A stretch of DNA of 64,000 nucleotides from an uncultured bacterium (GTDB lineage Bacteria; Bacteroidota; Bacteroidia; Bacteroidales; Bacteroidaceae), in assembly GCA_905215555.1 (NCBI GenBank), contig CAJMQU010000010.1:33955-97954 (forward strand), written 5' to 3'. Under the pieces are notes generated by a model. The model was not told the DNA's origin. It worked only from the letters and a program-made list of their open reading frames with translations, and did not search any database. This document shows, one piece after another, positions 8,587 to 17,103 of the stretch (position 1 is the stretch's first letter; every line of letters begins with the position of its first letter). The position numbers and the translations under genes were made by a program.

Positions 8587-10311
8587 ATGAGGAAACTACT
8601 ATTGGCTTGGAACTTGTTTATTTATGGCTTGCTTTTCTCTTGTACTTCCAAAGATGCATCTGAAATTTTTGATAGGGTAGAGAAGTATATGGAAACATGT
8701 CCTGATAGTGCATTATTGCTTTTAAATCAAATACCACAACCGGAAAAACTTCAAGGAAAGGAATGTGCTGATTATGCTTTATTGTTGACTCAGGCACGCG
8801 ATAAAAACTATTTGGATAGTTTACAATCTGATTCTTTAATTAAATTGGCGGTAGATTATTATCAGGATAGCAATAATAAAGTGAAAGGAGGAAAGGCTTT
8901 ATTCTATTATGGTAAAGTGGCTGCTTTACATGGAGATGATGAAAAGGGCATGCAAGCCTATTTGGATGCACAAGAAAGGCTGGAAGGTACAAAAGAATAT
9001 AAATTGCAAGCTTGGATACAAGAATATGTCGGGCGAATAAATGATGATCAAGAAAGATATGATATGGCATTGGATAACTATCAGATGTCTATTTTTTATA
9101 ACAAAAAGGCGGGTAATACATTAGGCATTGTCTATGCTTATCGGAATATAGCTTGGATTTATGAGGTTAGGCAAAATTTGGATAGTGTAAATTGGTATGT
9201 AGAAGCTGGATTCTCTCTATTAAATGGTGATAGTACTTCATCTGTTTTTCCTTCACTGATGCATATTAAAGGAGTTGCAGAGAGTAGTAGAGGGAATTAT
9301 TTAAATGCTGTAAGCTGTTTCTTATTAGCTATCAAGTGCGAGAAAGTAGCTAATTCTCTTCCTTATTATTATATGTCGTTGGGAGATGCTTATATGAAAC
9401 TTAGTCTATTCGATAAAGCGGAAGAATGTTTTAAGTATATTTTGTCCTCAAATGATATTTTTGTCTTGTCGGGTGCTTATAATTATTTTTATCTGTTAGA
9501 AAAGGAAAAAGTGGAGTATGGAAAATCCCTTTATTATAAAGAGATGTCGGATTCCTTATTACAAATAGCCCAGAATGAAGCTATACGAAATAAAGTTTTG
9601 AAGGTACAGAAGAAAAACGAGATAGAGAAACTGCATAAAGAGAAAGATGTACTTTGGCAAAATAGCTTGATACGACTGTTAGTAGGTGTTGTTCTGTTGC
9701 TTTTTTTATTTCTTTTTGGGCTGTTTTTCTATAAAAAGATGGCAGCACGTAATGAGCGAGGTTATCGAGAGAGCTTGCAGGAATTTACAAAACGAAGCAG
9801 GGAGATAATTAGTGCCAATGAGCAATTAATAAGTCAGTATATTTGCCAAGTAGAAGAATTGAAGCAAAAAGAAGTATTGGTAATAGAAACTTCTAAAGAA
9901 CAAATTGTGAGGTTAGAGCAGGAAATACAAATTTTAATGGAAAAAAATCGGGTCACCTTAGAAAACTCTTATGCTGGCGGGGTAAATGTGCTGAGACAAT
10001 TAAAGGAACGATTATTGATAGTTGAGAATATGACCGCAATAGAAAAGCGGGAATTTTTAGGTTATATGGATTTGCTTTTTGATAACTTTGTGACTTGTTT
10101 ATATACAGAGTATGGGTTGAAAGAGAGCAATTTGTTATTGGCGGCTTTCATCAAACTAGGCTTTTCTTCAGAGGAGTTAGTGATTCTCTTTGACAGTGAA
10201 TTGGAGGCTATTAGGAAGCGCAAACAACGGCTAAAAAATAAACTTGGCTTAGATAACAAGGTGAATTTGGATGTTTTTTTAGCTTACTATCCTCGTAAAA
10301 TGTCCTGCTAA
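8587..10311 (+). CDS. Membrane-spanning TPR regulator with C-terminal HTH
   Basis: Probable signal-transducing regulator of the downstream peptide cluster, 574 residues. The N-terminus has a lipobox-like FSCTSKDA. Residues about 25-320 are tetratricopeptide-like helix pairs (SALLLLNQIPQPEKLQG, GKALFYYGKVAALHGDDEKGMQAY...). A transmembrane helix follows at about 360-383 (LLVGVVLLLFLFLFGLFFY), then a coiled coil (about 395-470) and a C-terminal helical region with a LuxR-like HTH feel (ESNLLLAAFIKLGFSSEELVILF..AIRKRKQRLKNKLGL). So the sensor lies outside and the DNA-binding part in the cytoplasm. The same layout occurs at 54109-55731 beside susCD. It has its own promoter and is followed by a separate promoter for the cluster. 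Confidence 0.75.
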   Translation: MRKLLLAWNLFIYGLLFSCTSKDASEIFDRVEKYMETCPDSALLLLNQIPQPEKLQGKECADYALLLTQARDKNYLDSLQSDSLIKLAVDYYQDSNNKVKGGKALFYYGKVAALHGDDEKGMQAYLDAQERLEGTKEYKLQAWIQEYVGRINDDQERYDMALDNYQMSIFYNKKAGNTLGIVYAYRNIAWIYEVRQNLDSVNWYVEAGFSLLNGDSTSSVFPSLMHIKGVAESSRGNYLNAVSCFLLAIKCEKVANSLPYYYMSLGDAYMKLSLFDKAEECFKYILSSNDIFVLSGAYNYFYLLEKEKVEYGKSLYYKEMSDSLLQIAQNEAIRNKVLKVQKKNEIEKLHKEKDVLWQNSLIRLLVGVVLLLFLFLFGLFFYKKMAARNERGYRESLQEFTKRSREIISANEQLISQYICQVEELKQKEVLVIETSKEQIVRLEQEIQILMEKNRVTLENSYAGGVNVLRQLKERLLIVENMTAIEKREFLGYMDLLFDNFVTCLYTEYGLKESNLLLAAFIKLGFSSEELVILFDSELEAIRKRKQRLKNKLGLDNKVNLDVFLAYYPRKMSC

Positions 10312-10380
10312 AAGCTTGGAGATTTCTGTAAGTTCTTTATTATTAGTTGATAATGACGAAAAAAAGTGTCCTGTTGTAAA

Positions 10381-10412
10381 TTTGTGTGTTTAGGGTATTC
10401 GCGCTATTTTTG
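10381..10412 (+). promoter_or_regulatory. Promoter of the peptide cluster operon
   Basis: TTTG at 10381-10384, 20 bases, then TATTTTTG at 10405-10412: a full match to the Bacteroides -33/-7 form. The first ATG (10435) is 22 bases on. It separates the operon 10435-18410 from its regulator. Confidence 0.75.
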
Positions 10413-10434
10413 TAAAAACTCAAAACACTAATAC

Positions 10435-10848
10435 ATGAAAACGAAATTTATATTTTGTCTTGTGAGCTGGCTCTGTCTATTATCAATAGGTGTAATTAGG
10501 GCTGATGCTGATGATTTCACTAGTGGAACGGAAATCAAGTTATCCTGTAATGAAGTACCTTTTCAAAAATCTAAAGGTTCTGATCAAGAACAGCGTTCTA
10601 TTATCGTGCCAATTCCTATTTCTGCATTTTTAAGTAATAAACAATCTATTGAATTAGAATTCTATGGGGCTATAGGTAATGTAGAAATTATTATCTCTCA
10701 GAATGGGGTGACTATTTATTCTTCATCCGAGAATATTGAATCTAATTTTTTTGAAAGTATTTCTCTTTCACAAAGATTATCAGGACGTTGTTTGCTTGAG
10801 ATAAAAGGAGAAAATGGGTCTTATGCCTTTGGTTATTTTGAATTATAA
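10435..10848 (+). CDS. DUF3244-type secreted protein
   Basis: A 137-residue exported protein, first gene after the cluster promoter. Signal peptide to about residue 24 (ending IRAD). The mature part is a small all-beta domain (SIELEFYGAIGNVEIIISQNGVTIYSSSENIES, then GRCLLEIKGENGSYAFGYFEL) that fits DUF3244, a Bacteroidales family of unknown function. Only one Cys pair candidate is present. It lies 12 bases before the radical SAM gene. It could be an immunity or binding protein for the exported peptide, but nothing in the sequence proves this. Confidence 0.65.
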   Translation: MKTKFIFCLVSWLCLLSIGVIRADADDFTSGTEIKLSCNEVPFQKSKGSDQEQRSIIVPIPISAFLSNKQSIELEFYGAIGNVEIIISQNGVTIYSSSENIESNFFESISLSQRLSGRCLLEIKGENGSYAFGYFEL

Positions 10849-10860
10849 AAAGTAGAAGCT

Positions 10861-12252
10861 ATGAGAAATTCATCATATAACATAATAGTAAAAGTGGATA
10901 ATGAGGCAGGACGCTATGCCTTATTAAATAGCTATACTCATGCTTTTGATATTGTGAATCAGAATGTATATCAGTATCTTAAGAATCAAGGTGAATATTG
11001 TGACATTTCCAGCGAAACAAAAGAAAAGCTTGTTAAGCGGGGATATATGACATCTTTATCGAAAGAAGATGAAACTGAATTGGTAAAACGACTTTTGAAT
11101 AAGATATATGATGAAGTTCGTCTGAAGAATTTTGGTTTTCATTTTATAATTTCATATGACTGTAATCTGAGATGCGTTTATTGTTATGAGGATCCTGTTT
11201 TAAATGGATGTGCTTGCTTGCCCAAGTGTAGAATAACCAAGGAACAAGTGGATAAGGCCTATGAAATTATTAAAGACAAAGACAAAGATAGGACAGGAAA
11301 AAGGAGTATCCATTTGTATGGTGGTGAACCCTTTCTGGCAGAAAACTATGAAGTCCTTGAGTATATTGTACAAAAGGGCAAAGATTTGGGATATGTGTTT
11401 TCTGTAACATCAAACGGATATGATTTAGATAATTATTTAGATTTCCTAAAAGAGAACTCTAAAATATTTTCTTTTCAAATAACGATAGATGGAGTAGAGG
11501 ATATACATAATAAGAGGAAACCTCATTATAAGAATAAGGATTCATTTGCTAAAATAGCATCGAATGTAGATAGTTTACTAAAAATTGGGATTCCTATATC
11601 AATTCGTATTAATACGGATCCTTACTCTATGGAGCGTATTGATGAATTATTGTCATATTTTAAAGAGAAAGATTGGTTCCAGTATAAGAACTTTAAACCT
11701 TATTGCGCTCTTTTGCGAAAAGAAGTTCCAATAAATAGTACAAAAGATAATATATCTAAAGAGATGTTTACTCAAAGTGAGTTTTATCGTACATTCTGTG
11801 AAAAAGATTTGAGTGAAAGATGTGAAGGCCATTTTATGTGCCAAGATTTTGAAGTCCAGTCTGTATTAAATAGGTTACTTTTAGGAAAGCATGTCCGTCA
11901 TAGAAGCTGCTTTTGCGGAGCTCAGACTAGTAATGTCATATTTGATCCACTTGGTGATATTTATTCGTGTTGGGATGTTGTGGGGCAGAAAGAACAAAGA
12001 GTGGGGTGTTATATCCCTGATTTTACTTTAGAGAACGGGGCAGCTGATAGGTGGTTTAATTCAAGAGTCAGTGAGCAAAAGTGCGTTAATTGCAAATATG
12101 TGTTTTTCTGCGGTGGTGGTTGCTTAGCCAACGCATATCGGGTGACTGGTAAAGTAAAATCTGGTGAATGTAATGACTATCCCCGTTTGTTTGGATATGG
12201 CATACGACAATTATATAATAAAAAAATAAAAAAAGGGATTGATGAAAGCTGA
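10861..12252 (+). CDS. Radical SAM/SPASM peptide maturase
   Basis: Predicted enzyme that uses a 4Fe-4S cluster and S-adenosylmethionine to modify the precursor encoded at 13278; 463 residues. The N-terminal 90 residues look like the substrate-handling region common in peptide maturases (GRYALLNSYTHAFDIVNQNVYQYL). The radical SAM motif CNLRCVYC has Cys101, Cys105 and Cys108; the GGEPF motif is at about 154-158; SNGYDL and TIDGVEDIHNKRK follow as expected. The C-terminal SPASM domain carries many Cys for auxiliary clusters (SCFCGAQ, YSCWD, KCVNCKYVFFCGGGCL, GECNDY). An extra Cys trio occurs at about 117-123 (CACLPKC). The modification made (thioether or other) cannot be told. Confidence 0.85.
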   Translation: MRNSSYNIIVKVDNEAGRYALLNSYTHAFDIVNQNVYQYLKNQGEYCDISSETKEKLVKRGYMTSLSKEDETELVKRLLNKIYDEVRLKNFGFHFIISYDCNLRCVYCYEDPVLNGCACLPKCRITKEQVDKAYEIIKDKDKDRTGKRSIHLYGGEPFLAENYEVLEYIVQKGKDLGYVFSVTSNGYDLDNYLDFLKENSKIFSFQITIDGVEDIHNKRKPHYKNKDSFAKIASNVDSLLKIGIPISIRINTDPYSMERIDELLSYFKEKDWFQYKNFKPYCALLRKEVPINSTKDNISKEMFTQSEFYRTFCEKDLSERCEGHFMCQDFEVQSVLNRLLLGKHVRHRSCFCGAQTSNVIFDPLGDIYSCWDVVGQKEQRVGCYIPDFTLENGAADRWFNSRVSEQKCVNCKYVFFCGGGCLANAYRVTGKVKSGECNDYPRLFGYGIRQLYNKKIKKGIDES

Positions 12253-12601
12253 TGATGCAATAATGATAAAACATCTGTTGGAAAGTGATGAATACCGATT
12301 TGAACACTTTGTTCCAATAGAATATTTCTCAATAGTTTCAGGCATTTTTAATCTGCTTGAAAGCTTGGAAAATGCTGAAATGAGTTTTTGTTTAGGAACA
12401 ATAGAAGCCGAGATAATTTCATTGTGTACATTAAGTGCTGACAATGTATTATTGAAGTCTTATGTTTTAGAGTTAAGAGAAACGTTATCGACGGATTTCT
12501 CTATAGAGAAATTACAGCGATGCAAAATCCTGTTTAATGATATGCGGGATATATATATGGAAAAATATGCAAGACCTATAATGTTAATGGAGGTAGGATA
12601 A
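12242..12601 (+). CDS. Unknown 119-residue protein of the peptide cluster
   Basis: I do not recognise this protein. ATG at 12242 follows AAAAAAGGG, so translation would begin inside the end of the maturase gene (11-base overlap), and its stop shares one base with the next ATG at 12601. The sequence is mainly helical and acidic (MKADDAIMIKHLLESDEYRFEHF..., SIEKLQRCKILFNDMRDIYMEKYA), with two or three Cys and no signal peptide or membrane helix, so it is likely cytoplasmic. Tight coupling to the maturase and the nucleotidyltransferase suggests a partner or leader-recognition protein. I checked for a HEPN motif and found none. Confidence 0.65.
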   Translation: MKADDAIMIKHLLESDEYRFEHFVPIEYFSIVSGIFNLLESLENAEMSFCLGTIEAEIISLCTLSADNVLLKSYVLELRETLSTDFSIEKLQRCKILFNDMRDIYMEKYARPIMLMEVG

Positions 12602-13266
12602 TGCAGAAAGTAGTATTAAGTGAGGTAGTGGATTATTTGCATAAAGCATACCCGGATGCTTCTATTGGAGTCGGTGGTTCTGTTGCGGCTGGAACATATA
12701 GGGCTGATAGTGATGTTGATGTTTTATTCCAACGAGAAGATTGCCGGAAAAGTTTCTTAGTATCTTTTTTTTGTAAAGGGGTTAAAGTCAGTATATTTAG
12801 TTTTAGTAAAGATATGCTGCTTCGGAAAGAACGAAAATATTTGCTGAACTATAATAATATGCCAATTTCATTTATCTCAGATGTACATAGCATACATGAT
12901 GAAAAGGACTTTATTACAGATTTGAAATATTTTGTTAAAGATATAGTTGAGAGGCGAAGAATATTAAAGTATGTTCTTATTGACGAGTTGAAGACAAGTA
13001 TTGCGAATCTGTTGCAAGTAAAGCCGTCTTCGCTTATAGATGCAAAAAGGAAAACGTACGCTGTAATAGATAAAATGATTTGTATATTCTATTTAAAGTT
13101 TCATGCTGATAGAATAGTGCAAAAGCAGGAAGGACGTAATCCATATTGGATAATAGAAAGGGATGATGATACTTTGTACAAAAGCTTAAAAGAATGCATG
13201 CCATATAATATAGAAACATATGAACGAGTAAATGAGATTTTTAAGAAATATCTGAGGTTTTACTAA
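12601..13266 (+). CDS. Pol-beta-type nucleotidyltransferase in peptide cluster
   Basis: A 221-residue cytoplasmic protein with the nucleotidyltransferase signature GVGGSVAAGTYRADSDVD: Gly25, Gly26 and Ser27 bind the nucleotide, and Asp38 and Asp40 are the metal ligands. In this superfamily a third acidic residue normally sits on the next strand; here that strand reads GVKVSIFSF (about 60-68) with Ser in the expected place, so activity may be altered. The C-terminal 100 residues are helical and Lys-rich. It follows the previous gene with a TAATG overlap and precedes the precursor gene by 11 bases. It could transfer a nucleotide to the peptide or to a partner; this is inference. No toxin-antitoxin HEPN partner is nearby. 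Confidence 0.75.
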   Translation: MQKVVLSEVVDYLHKAYPDASIGVGGSVAAGTYRADSDVDVLFQREDCRKSFLVSFFCKGVKVSIFSFSKDMLLRKERKYLLNYNNMPISFISDVHSIHDEKDFITDLKYFVKDIVERRRILKYVLIDELKTSIANLLQVKPSSLIDAKRKTYAVIDKMICIFYLKFHADRIVQKQEGRNPYWIIERDDDTLYKSLKECMPYNIETYERVNEIFKKYLRFY

Positions 13267-13277
13267 AAAAAGATTTT

Positions 13278-13568
13278 ATGAAGAAGAGTGTAGAAATGAT
13301 TTCACTAAATTCTACTCAGACTGAGTTTAGTGAAGAAATGAATTTGGATGAAAGGCTGCAACGATTGCAGTCTGATGAACTAAAGTCAATTAGAGCTGGT
13401 GCATCTTGTCCAAGTAAAGATTGTCCGACAGAAATCTGTTTGGGTATGGGTTGCCCAAATGAGTGTGGGACTCGTTGTGATGCGGATTATCCTGAATGCG
13501 ACTTTGAAATAATAGACTGCCGCCATCTGTATGATGAAGATGATTGTCGCAGAATGGATCCAACTTAA
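13278..13568 (+). CDS. Cys-rich RiPP precursor with double-glycine-type leader
   Basis: Predicted 96-residue precursor peptide, substrate of the maturase (10861) and of the C39 exporter (14896). Leader residues 30-41 (LQSDELKSIRAG) match the bacteriocin leader consensus: Leu at -12, Glu at -8, Leu at -7, Ile at -4, then Ala-Gly in place of Gly-Gly. Cleavage after Gly41 would leave a 55-residue core with nine Cys at 44, 49, 54, 59, 63, 67, 74, 81 and 90. The first four are spaced exactly five apart. The core is strongly acidic, has five Pro and ends RRMDPT. It is the only short gene in the operon, and a terminator-like hairpin follows. I know no family with this core. Confidence 0.8.
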   Translation: MKKSVEMISLNSTQTEFSEEMNLDERLQRLQSDELKSIRAGASCPSKDCPTEICLGMGCPNECGTRCDADYPECDFEIIDCRHLYDEDDCRRMDPT

Positions 13569-13581
13569 TTGCTTGATTATT

Positions 13582-13613
13582 GGGAGAAAGAATATTTATC
13601 TTTTCTCCCTTTT
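13582..13613 (+). terminator. Attenuating terminator right after the precursor gene
   Basis: GGGAGAAA (13582-13589) pairs with TTTCTCCC (13602-13609) around a nine-base AT-rich loop, followed by TTTT (13610-13613) then AATTT. The stem is short, so partial read-through is likely; that would give more precursor than transporter mRNA. Confidence 0.7.
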
Positions 13614-13636
13614 AATTTAATGTTAAATATTTATAT

Positions 13637-14890
13637 ATGAAGATAATCATATTTTGGTTTCTTATAATGACTTGTTCCCTGCCGATGGAATCTCAATCAC
13701 AGGGGTGTGTTATAGACGGGAAAGATAATAGCCCCTTATCCGGCGTAAATATATACCTGCAAAAAGATTCTGTAGGAATAGGTGTGACTGATGAAAATGG
13801 GCATTTCAATATTGAGGATGTGGAGAATATTGCAGGAAGTGATACGATTATTTTCTCGTATGTGGGATATCTTTCTCTTAAACTTACCCTTAAGGATTTG
13901 AGATATTCGGCCTATCGCGTAACAATGTATACTTATTCTCAGCAATTGCCGGAAGTGAGTGTGAAGGGGGAACGAGGACGCATCTTTCTCAATTATGAAC
14001 CTTTGAAGGATTTGCCTGTAGCTGTTGTTTCTTCTGGCTCCTTCATTCAAAATGGCAAGATATATATCATATCAGGAGATGAAAAGACTCTGGTAACTGG
14101 TGGTGCTCTTTCTGATAAAATGTATGTTTATGACATTGCTACAGATATTTGGACAGAAAGTCTGCAAAAGTTTGCCCGACGTAATGGGCATAGAGCGCAT
14201 TATTATAAAGGAAAGGTATTCATCGTGGGGGGAAAGTATTTATCCACCAACCGTAGATTGGAATATACGGCACCTCAGATTGAAATTTATGATTTGGATA
14301 GAGATACTCTGTATGTGGATTGGGTGAATCCTCATCAGGCGGTAGATCCAGCTACATTCATTTATGATGATTGTCTGTATATGATGGGTGGCACCATAAA
14401 AAAGAACGTGTACTCTGATAATGTACATATACTTGATTTTAAAACAAGTATTTGGTATGATGCCGGAATCGTTATTCCAAAAGAAAGAAGAGATTTTATG
14501 AGATGTGTTTTGGTGGGACATATTGCTTATTTCTTTGGTGGTCAATACACGACTTCAATGTGGAAAGTCAGAAGTTATGATTTGGAGACAGGTGCCTGGA
14601 ACGACTTATGTAATTTAAAGGAAGGAGTCTGTTGCCCGGGAGTTACAACCAATGGAAATCTGATTTATATTTATGAAAATATGAGCTTGCAGATATATAA
14701 TATCAGAATGAATACTGTGAATGCCTATTATTTTACGGACGGTTCGGAGAGTTCTGGATTGTTCTATGCTGACGGAAAGCTTTATGTCGTAGGTGGTCGT
14801 CAACAACCTTCATTTTCTGACGACCTGGAGCATAGAATCGAACCTGAAAATGTTTTTTCTGTTGATGTAAGTCATATAAGTTCTGAATAA
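13637..14890 (+). CDS. Carboxypeptidase-regulatory domain plus kelch-repeat protein
   Basis: A 417-residue exported protein (signal peptide to about residue 20, ending SQS). Residues about 22-95 form a carboxypeptidase-D-regulatory-like domain (GCVIDGKDNSPLSGVNIYLQ..., IIFSYVGYLSLKLTL), the element that opens TonB receptors, but no plug or barrel follows. Residues about 130-405 are kelch-like beta-propeller blades (KMYVYDIATDIWTE, KVFIVGGKYLS, CLYMMGGTIKKNVYSDNVHIL, HIAYFFGGQYTTSMW). It sits between the precursor and the exporter, so it may hold or bind the peptide outside the inner membrane. The pairing with a RiPP exporter is unusual to me. Confidence 0.7.
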   Translation: MKIIIFWFLIMTCSLPMESQSQGCVIDGKDNSPLSGVNIYLQKDSVGIGVTDENGHFNIEDVENIAGSDTIIFSYVGYLSLKLTLKDLRYSAYRVTMYTYSQQLPEVSVKGERGRIFLNYEPLKDLPVAVVSSGSFIQNGKIYIISGDEKTLVTGGALSDKMYVYDIATDIWTESLQKFARRNGHRAHYYKGKVFIVGGKYLSTNRRLEYTAPQIEIYDLDRDTLYVDWVNPHQAVDPATFIYDDCLYMMGGTIKKNVYSDNVHILDFKTSIWYDAGIVIPKERRDFMRCVLVGHIAYFFGGQYTTSMWKVRSYDLETGAWNDLCNLKEGVCCPGVTTNGNLIYIYENMSLQIYNIRMNTVNAYYFTDGSESSGLFYADGKLYVVGGRQQPSFSDDLEHRIEPENVFSVDVSHISSE

Positions 14891-14895
14891 ACAAA

Positions 14896-17103
14896 ATGAG
14901 TTCTTTTCCTTATTATAAACAGTTAGACAAAATGGATTGTGGTCCTGCGTGCTTGCGTATGATTGCAAGGTTTTATGGGAAAAGCTATTCATTACAGACT
15001 CTTCGTGAACATTCTTATATTTCAAGAGAAGGTGTCTCATTGATGGGGCTTAGTGATGCGGCTGGATCCATTGGATTCCGGACAACCGGTTTGCGCATAA
15101 CATTGGAACAATTGGAAAAAGATGTTCCCTTGCCTTGTATTTTATATTGGAATCAGAATCATTTTGTAGTATGTTATGGCGTAAAGAAGCGAAGAGGCAG
15201 ATATTATTTTCAAATAGCAGATCCTGCTAATAGCTTGCTTGTTTATTCAGAAAAGGAAATTAAACGATGTTGGTTGTCTGTAAAATCAGAATCAAGAGAG
15301 CTTGGAATTGTATTAGCTTTAGAGCCGGGAACACGGTTTTATGAGTTTGGGGATGAATCTGAAGTTGGAGAAGGACACAAATTGGTTTTCTTTATAAAAT
15401 ATCTCACTCCCTACAGGAAACAATTATTGCAGTTAGTATTGGGAATGCTGACAGGCTCATTCTTGCAACTTATCTTTCCCTTTTTAACTCAGTCCTTGGT
15501 AGATGTGGGGATTCGTGATGGAAATTTAGGCTTTATAACCTTAATCTTAATAGCACAAATAGTTCTTTTTATCTCTCAACTCTCTGTAGAGTTTATTCGT
15601 AGTTGGATATTGCTTCATGTTAATGCGCGTATCTCTATAACTCTAATTTCCGACTTTCTGATAAAACTAATGAGATTGCCACTACATTTTTTTGATACGA
15701 AGCTCTTGGGGGATATAATGCAACGTATCAGAGATCATGGACGTATCAGAGCATTCCTTATGGGATCATCTATTTCTACGGTATTTTCATTCATTACTTT
15801 CTTTGTTTTTTCTATTGTGTTGGCTTATTATAATTGGTATATACTGATGATATTTTTTATAGGAAATATCTTGTATGTAGGGTGGATTCTTTTATTTATG
15901 AAATATCGCCGTGAACTGGATATTAAGCGTTTTGAACAATCTGCAAATGAGGAAAGTAATTTGATACAAATGGTGTCTGCTATGCAGGAAATTAAGTTGA
16001 ATAATTGTGAAACGCAGAAACGCTGGCAATGGGAGCGTATTCAGGTGAAACTGTTTAAGATTAGTGTAAAAGGTTTGGCTTTAGGACAGGTGCAACAGGT
16101 GGGATCGGTATTTTTTTATCAAACTACAAATATCATAATTTCATTTATTGCAGCAAAGGCTGTTGTGGAGGGGCAGATGACTTTGGGTATGATGATGTCG
16201 CTTACTTATATTATTGGTCAATTAAGTGCTCCGGTTTCTTCTTTTATCGGCTTTGCACAGCAATTTCAGGATGCTAAGATAAGTTTGGAGCGACTGAATG
16301 AAGTGCATCGAAAGTCGGATGAAGAGCAGGATATTGCTTCTAAACTTTCTATTCTTCCGGAAAAACGTGATTTGAAGGTAGAGAATGTTTTCTTTAGTTA
16401 CGGTGGTGCAAACCGGGATTATGTGTTAGATGGTATTTCCTTGTTTATCCCTGGACGCAAGGTGACTGCTGTTGTAGGAGCAAGCGGCAGTGGAAAAACA
16501 ACATTGATAAAATTAATGCTTGGCTTCTATTTACCGAATAAGGGGGCTGTAAAGGTGAATGATACATCGCTGGAAAGTATTAATCCGCATCTTTGGTGTG
16601 CCAAGACAGGGGCAGTGATGCAAGACGGCTTTATCTTCTCGGAAACTATAGCACAAAATATTGCTGTAGGTGAAGAACAAGTTGACTTGGAACGACTTCG
16701 CCATGCTGTGATGGTGGCTAATATCCGGGATTTTATAGATTCCCTTCCGTTAGGCTACAATACAAAGATAGGTATGGAGGGGAATGGTATTAGCCAAGGA
16801 CAACGGCAGCGTATTTTGATAGCACGTGCTGTGTATAAGAATCCGGAATATCTTTTCTTCGATGAGGCTACCAATGCGTTGGATGCTAATAATGAGAAAG
16901 AAATTATGGAACATTTGCAGGCTTTTTATAAAGGAAAGACGGTAGTGGTCGTGGCGCATCGTCTGAGTACGGTGATGAATGCGGATAAGATTGTGGTACT
17001 TGACAAAGGACGTATAGCGGAAGAAGGTACACATAAGGAATTAACTGAACGGAGAGGACTGTATTATCAGTTGGTAAAAAATCAATTGGAGTTAGGTAAT
17101 TGA
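14896..17103 (+). CDS. C39-peptidase ABC exporter (PCAT type)
   Basis: Inner-membrane exporter that cuts the leader after a double-glycine-type site and pumps the core peptide out; 735 residues. The N-terminal C39 peptidase has the catalytic Cys15 in MDCGPAC, the His in WNQNHFVVCYGV and the Asp in IADPA. The membrane domain spans about residues 160-430 with several hydrophobic helices. The ATPase has Walker A GASGSGKTT (about 530), signature SQGQRQR (about 633) and Walker B YLFFDEATNALD (about 655). Length and order are typical of complete PCAT transporters. It starts five bases after the kelch gene and overlaps the HlyD gene by one base. Confidence 0.9.
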   Translation: MSSFPYYKQLDKMDCGPACLRMIARFYGKSYSLQTLREHSYISREGVSLMGLSDAAGSIGFRTTGLRITLEQLEKDVPLPCILYWNQNHFVVCYGVKKRRGRYYFQIADPANSLLVYSEKEIKRCWLSVKSESRELGIVLALEPGTRFYEFGDESEVGEGHKLVFFIKYLTPYRKQLLQLVLGMLTGSFLQLIFPFLTQSLVDVGIRDGNLGFITLILIAQIVLFISQLSVEFIRSWILLHVNARISITLISDFLIKLMRLPLHFFDTKLLGDIMQRIRDHGRIRAFLMGSSISTVFSFITFFVFSIVLAYYNWYILMIFFIGNILYVGWILLFMKYRRELDIKRFEQSANEESNLIQMVSAMQEIKLNNCETQKRWQWERIQVKLFKISVKGLALGQVQQVGSVFFYQTTNIIISFIAAKAVVEGQMTLGMMMSLTYIIGQLSAPVSSFIGFAQQFQDAKISLERLNEVHRKSDEEQDIASKLSILPEKRDLKVENVFFSYGGANRDYVLDGISLFIPGRKVTAVVGASGSGKTTLIKLMLGFYLPNKGAVKVNDTSLESINPHLWCAKTGAVMQDGFIFSETIAQNIAVGEEQVDLERLRHAVMVANIRDFIDSLPLGYNTKIGMEGNGISQGQRQRILIARAVYKNPEYLFFDEATNALDANNEKEIMEHLQAFYKGKTVVVVAHRLSTVMNADKIVVLDKGRIAEEGTHKELTERRGLYYQLVKNQLELGN

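Noticed and set aside
12242..13266. Reading the 119-residue gene and nucleotidyltransferase as a MNT/HEPN toxin-antitoxin pair
   Set aside because: No HEPN R-x4-6-H motif is present in the smaller protein, and both genes are embedded in a translationally coupled peptide operon.
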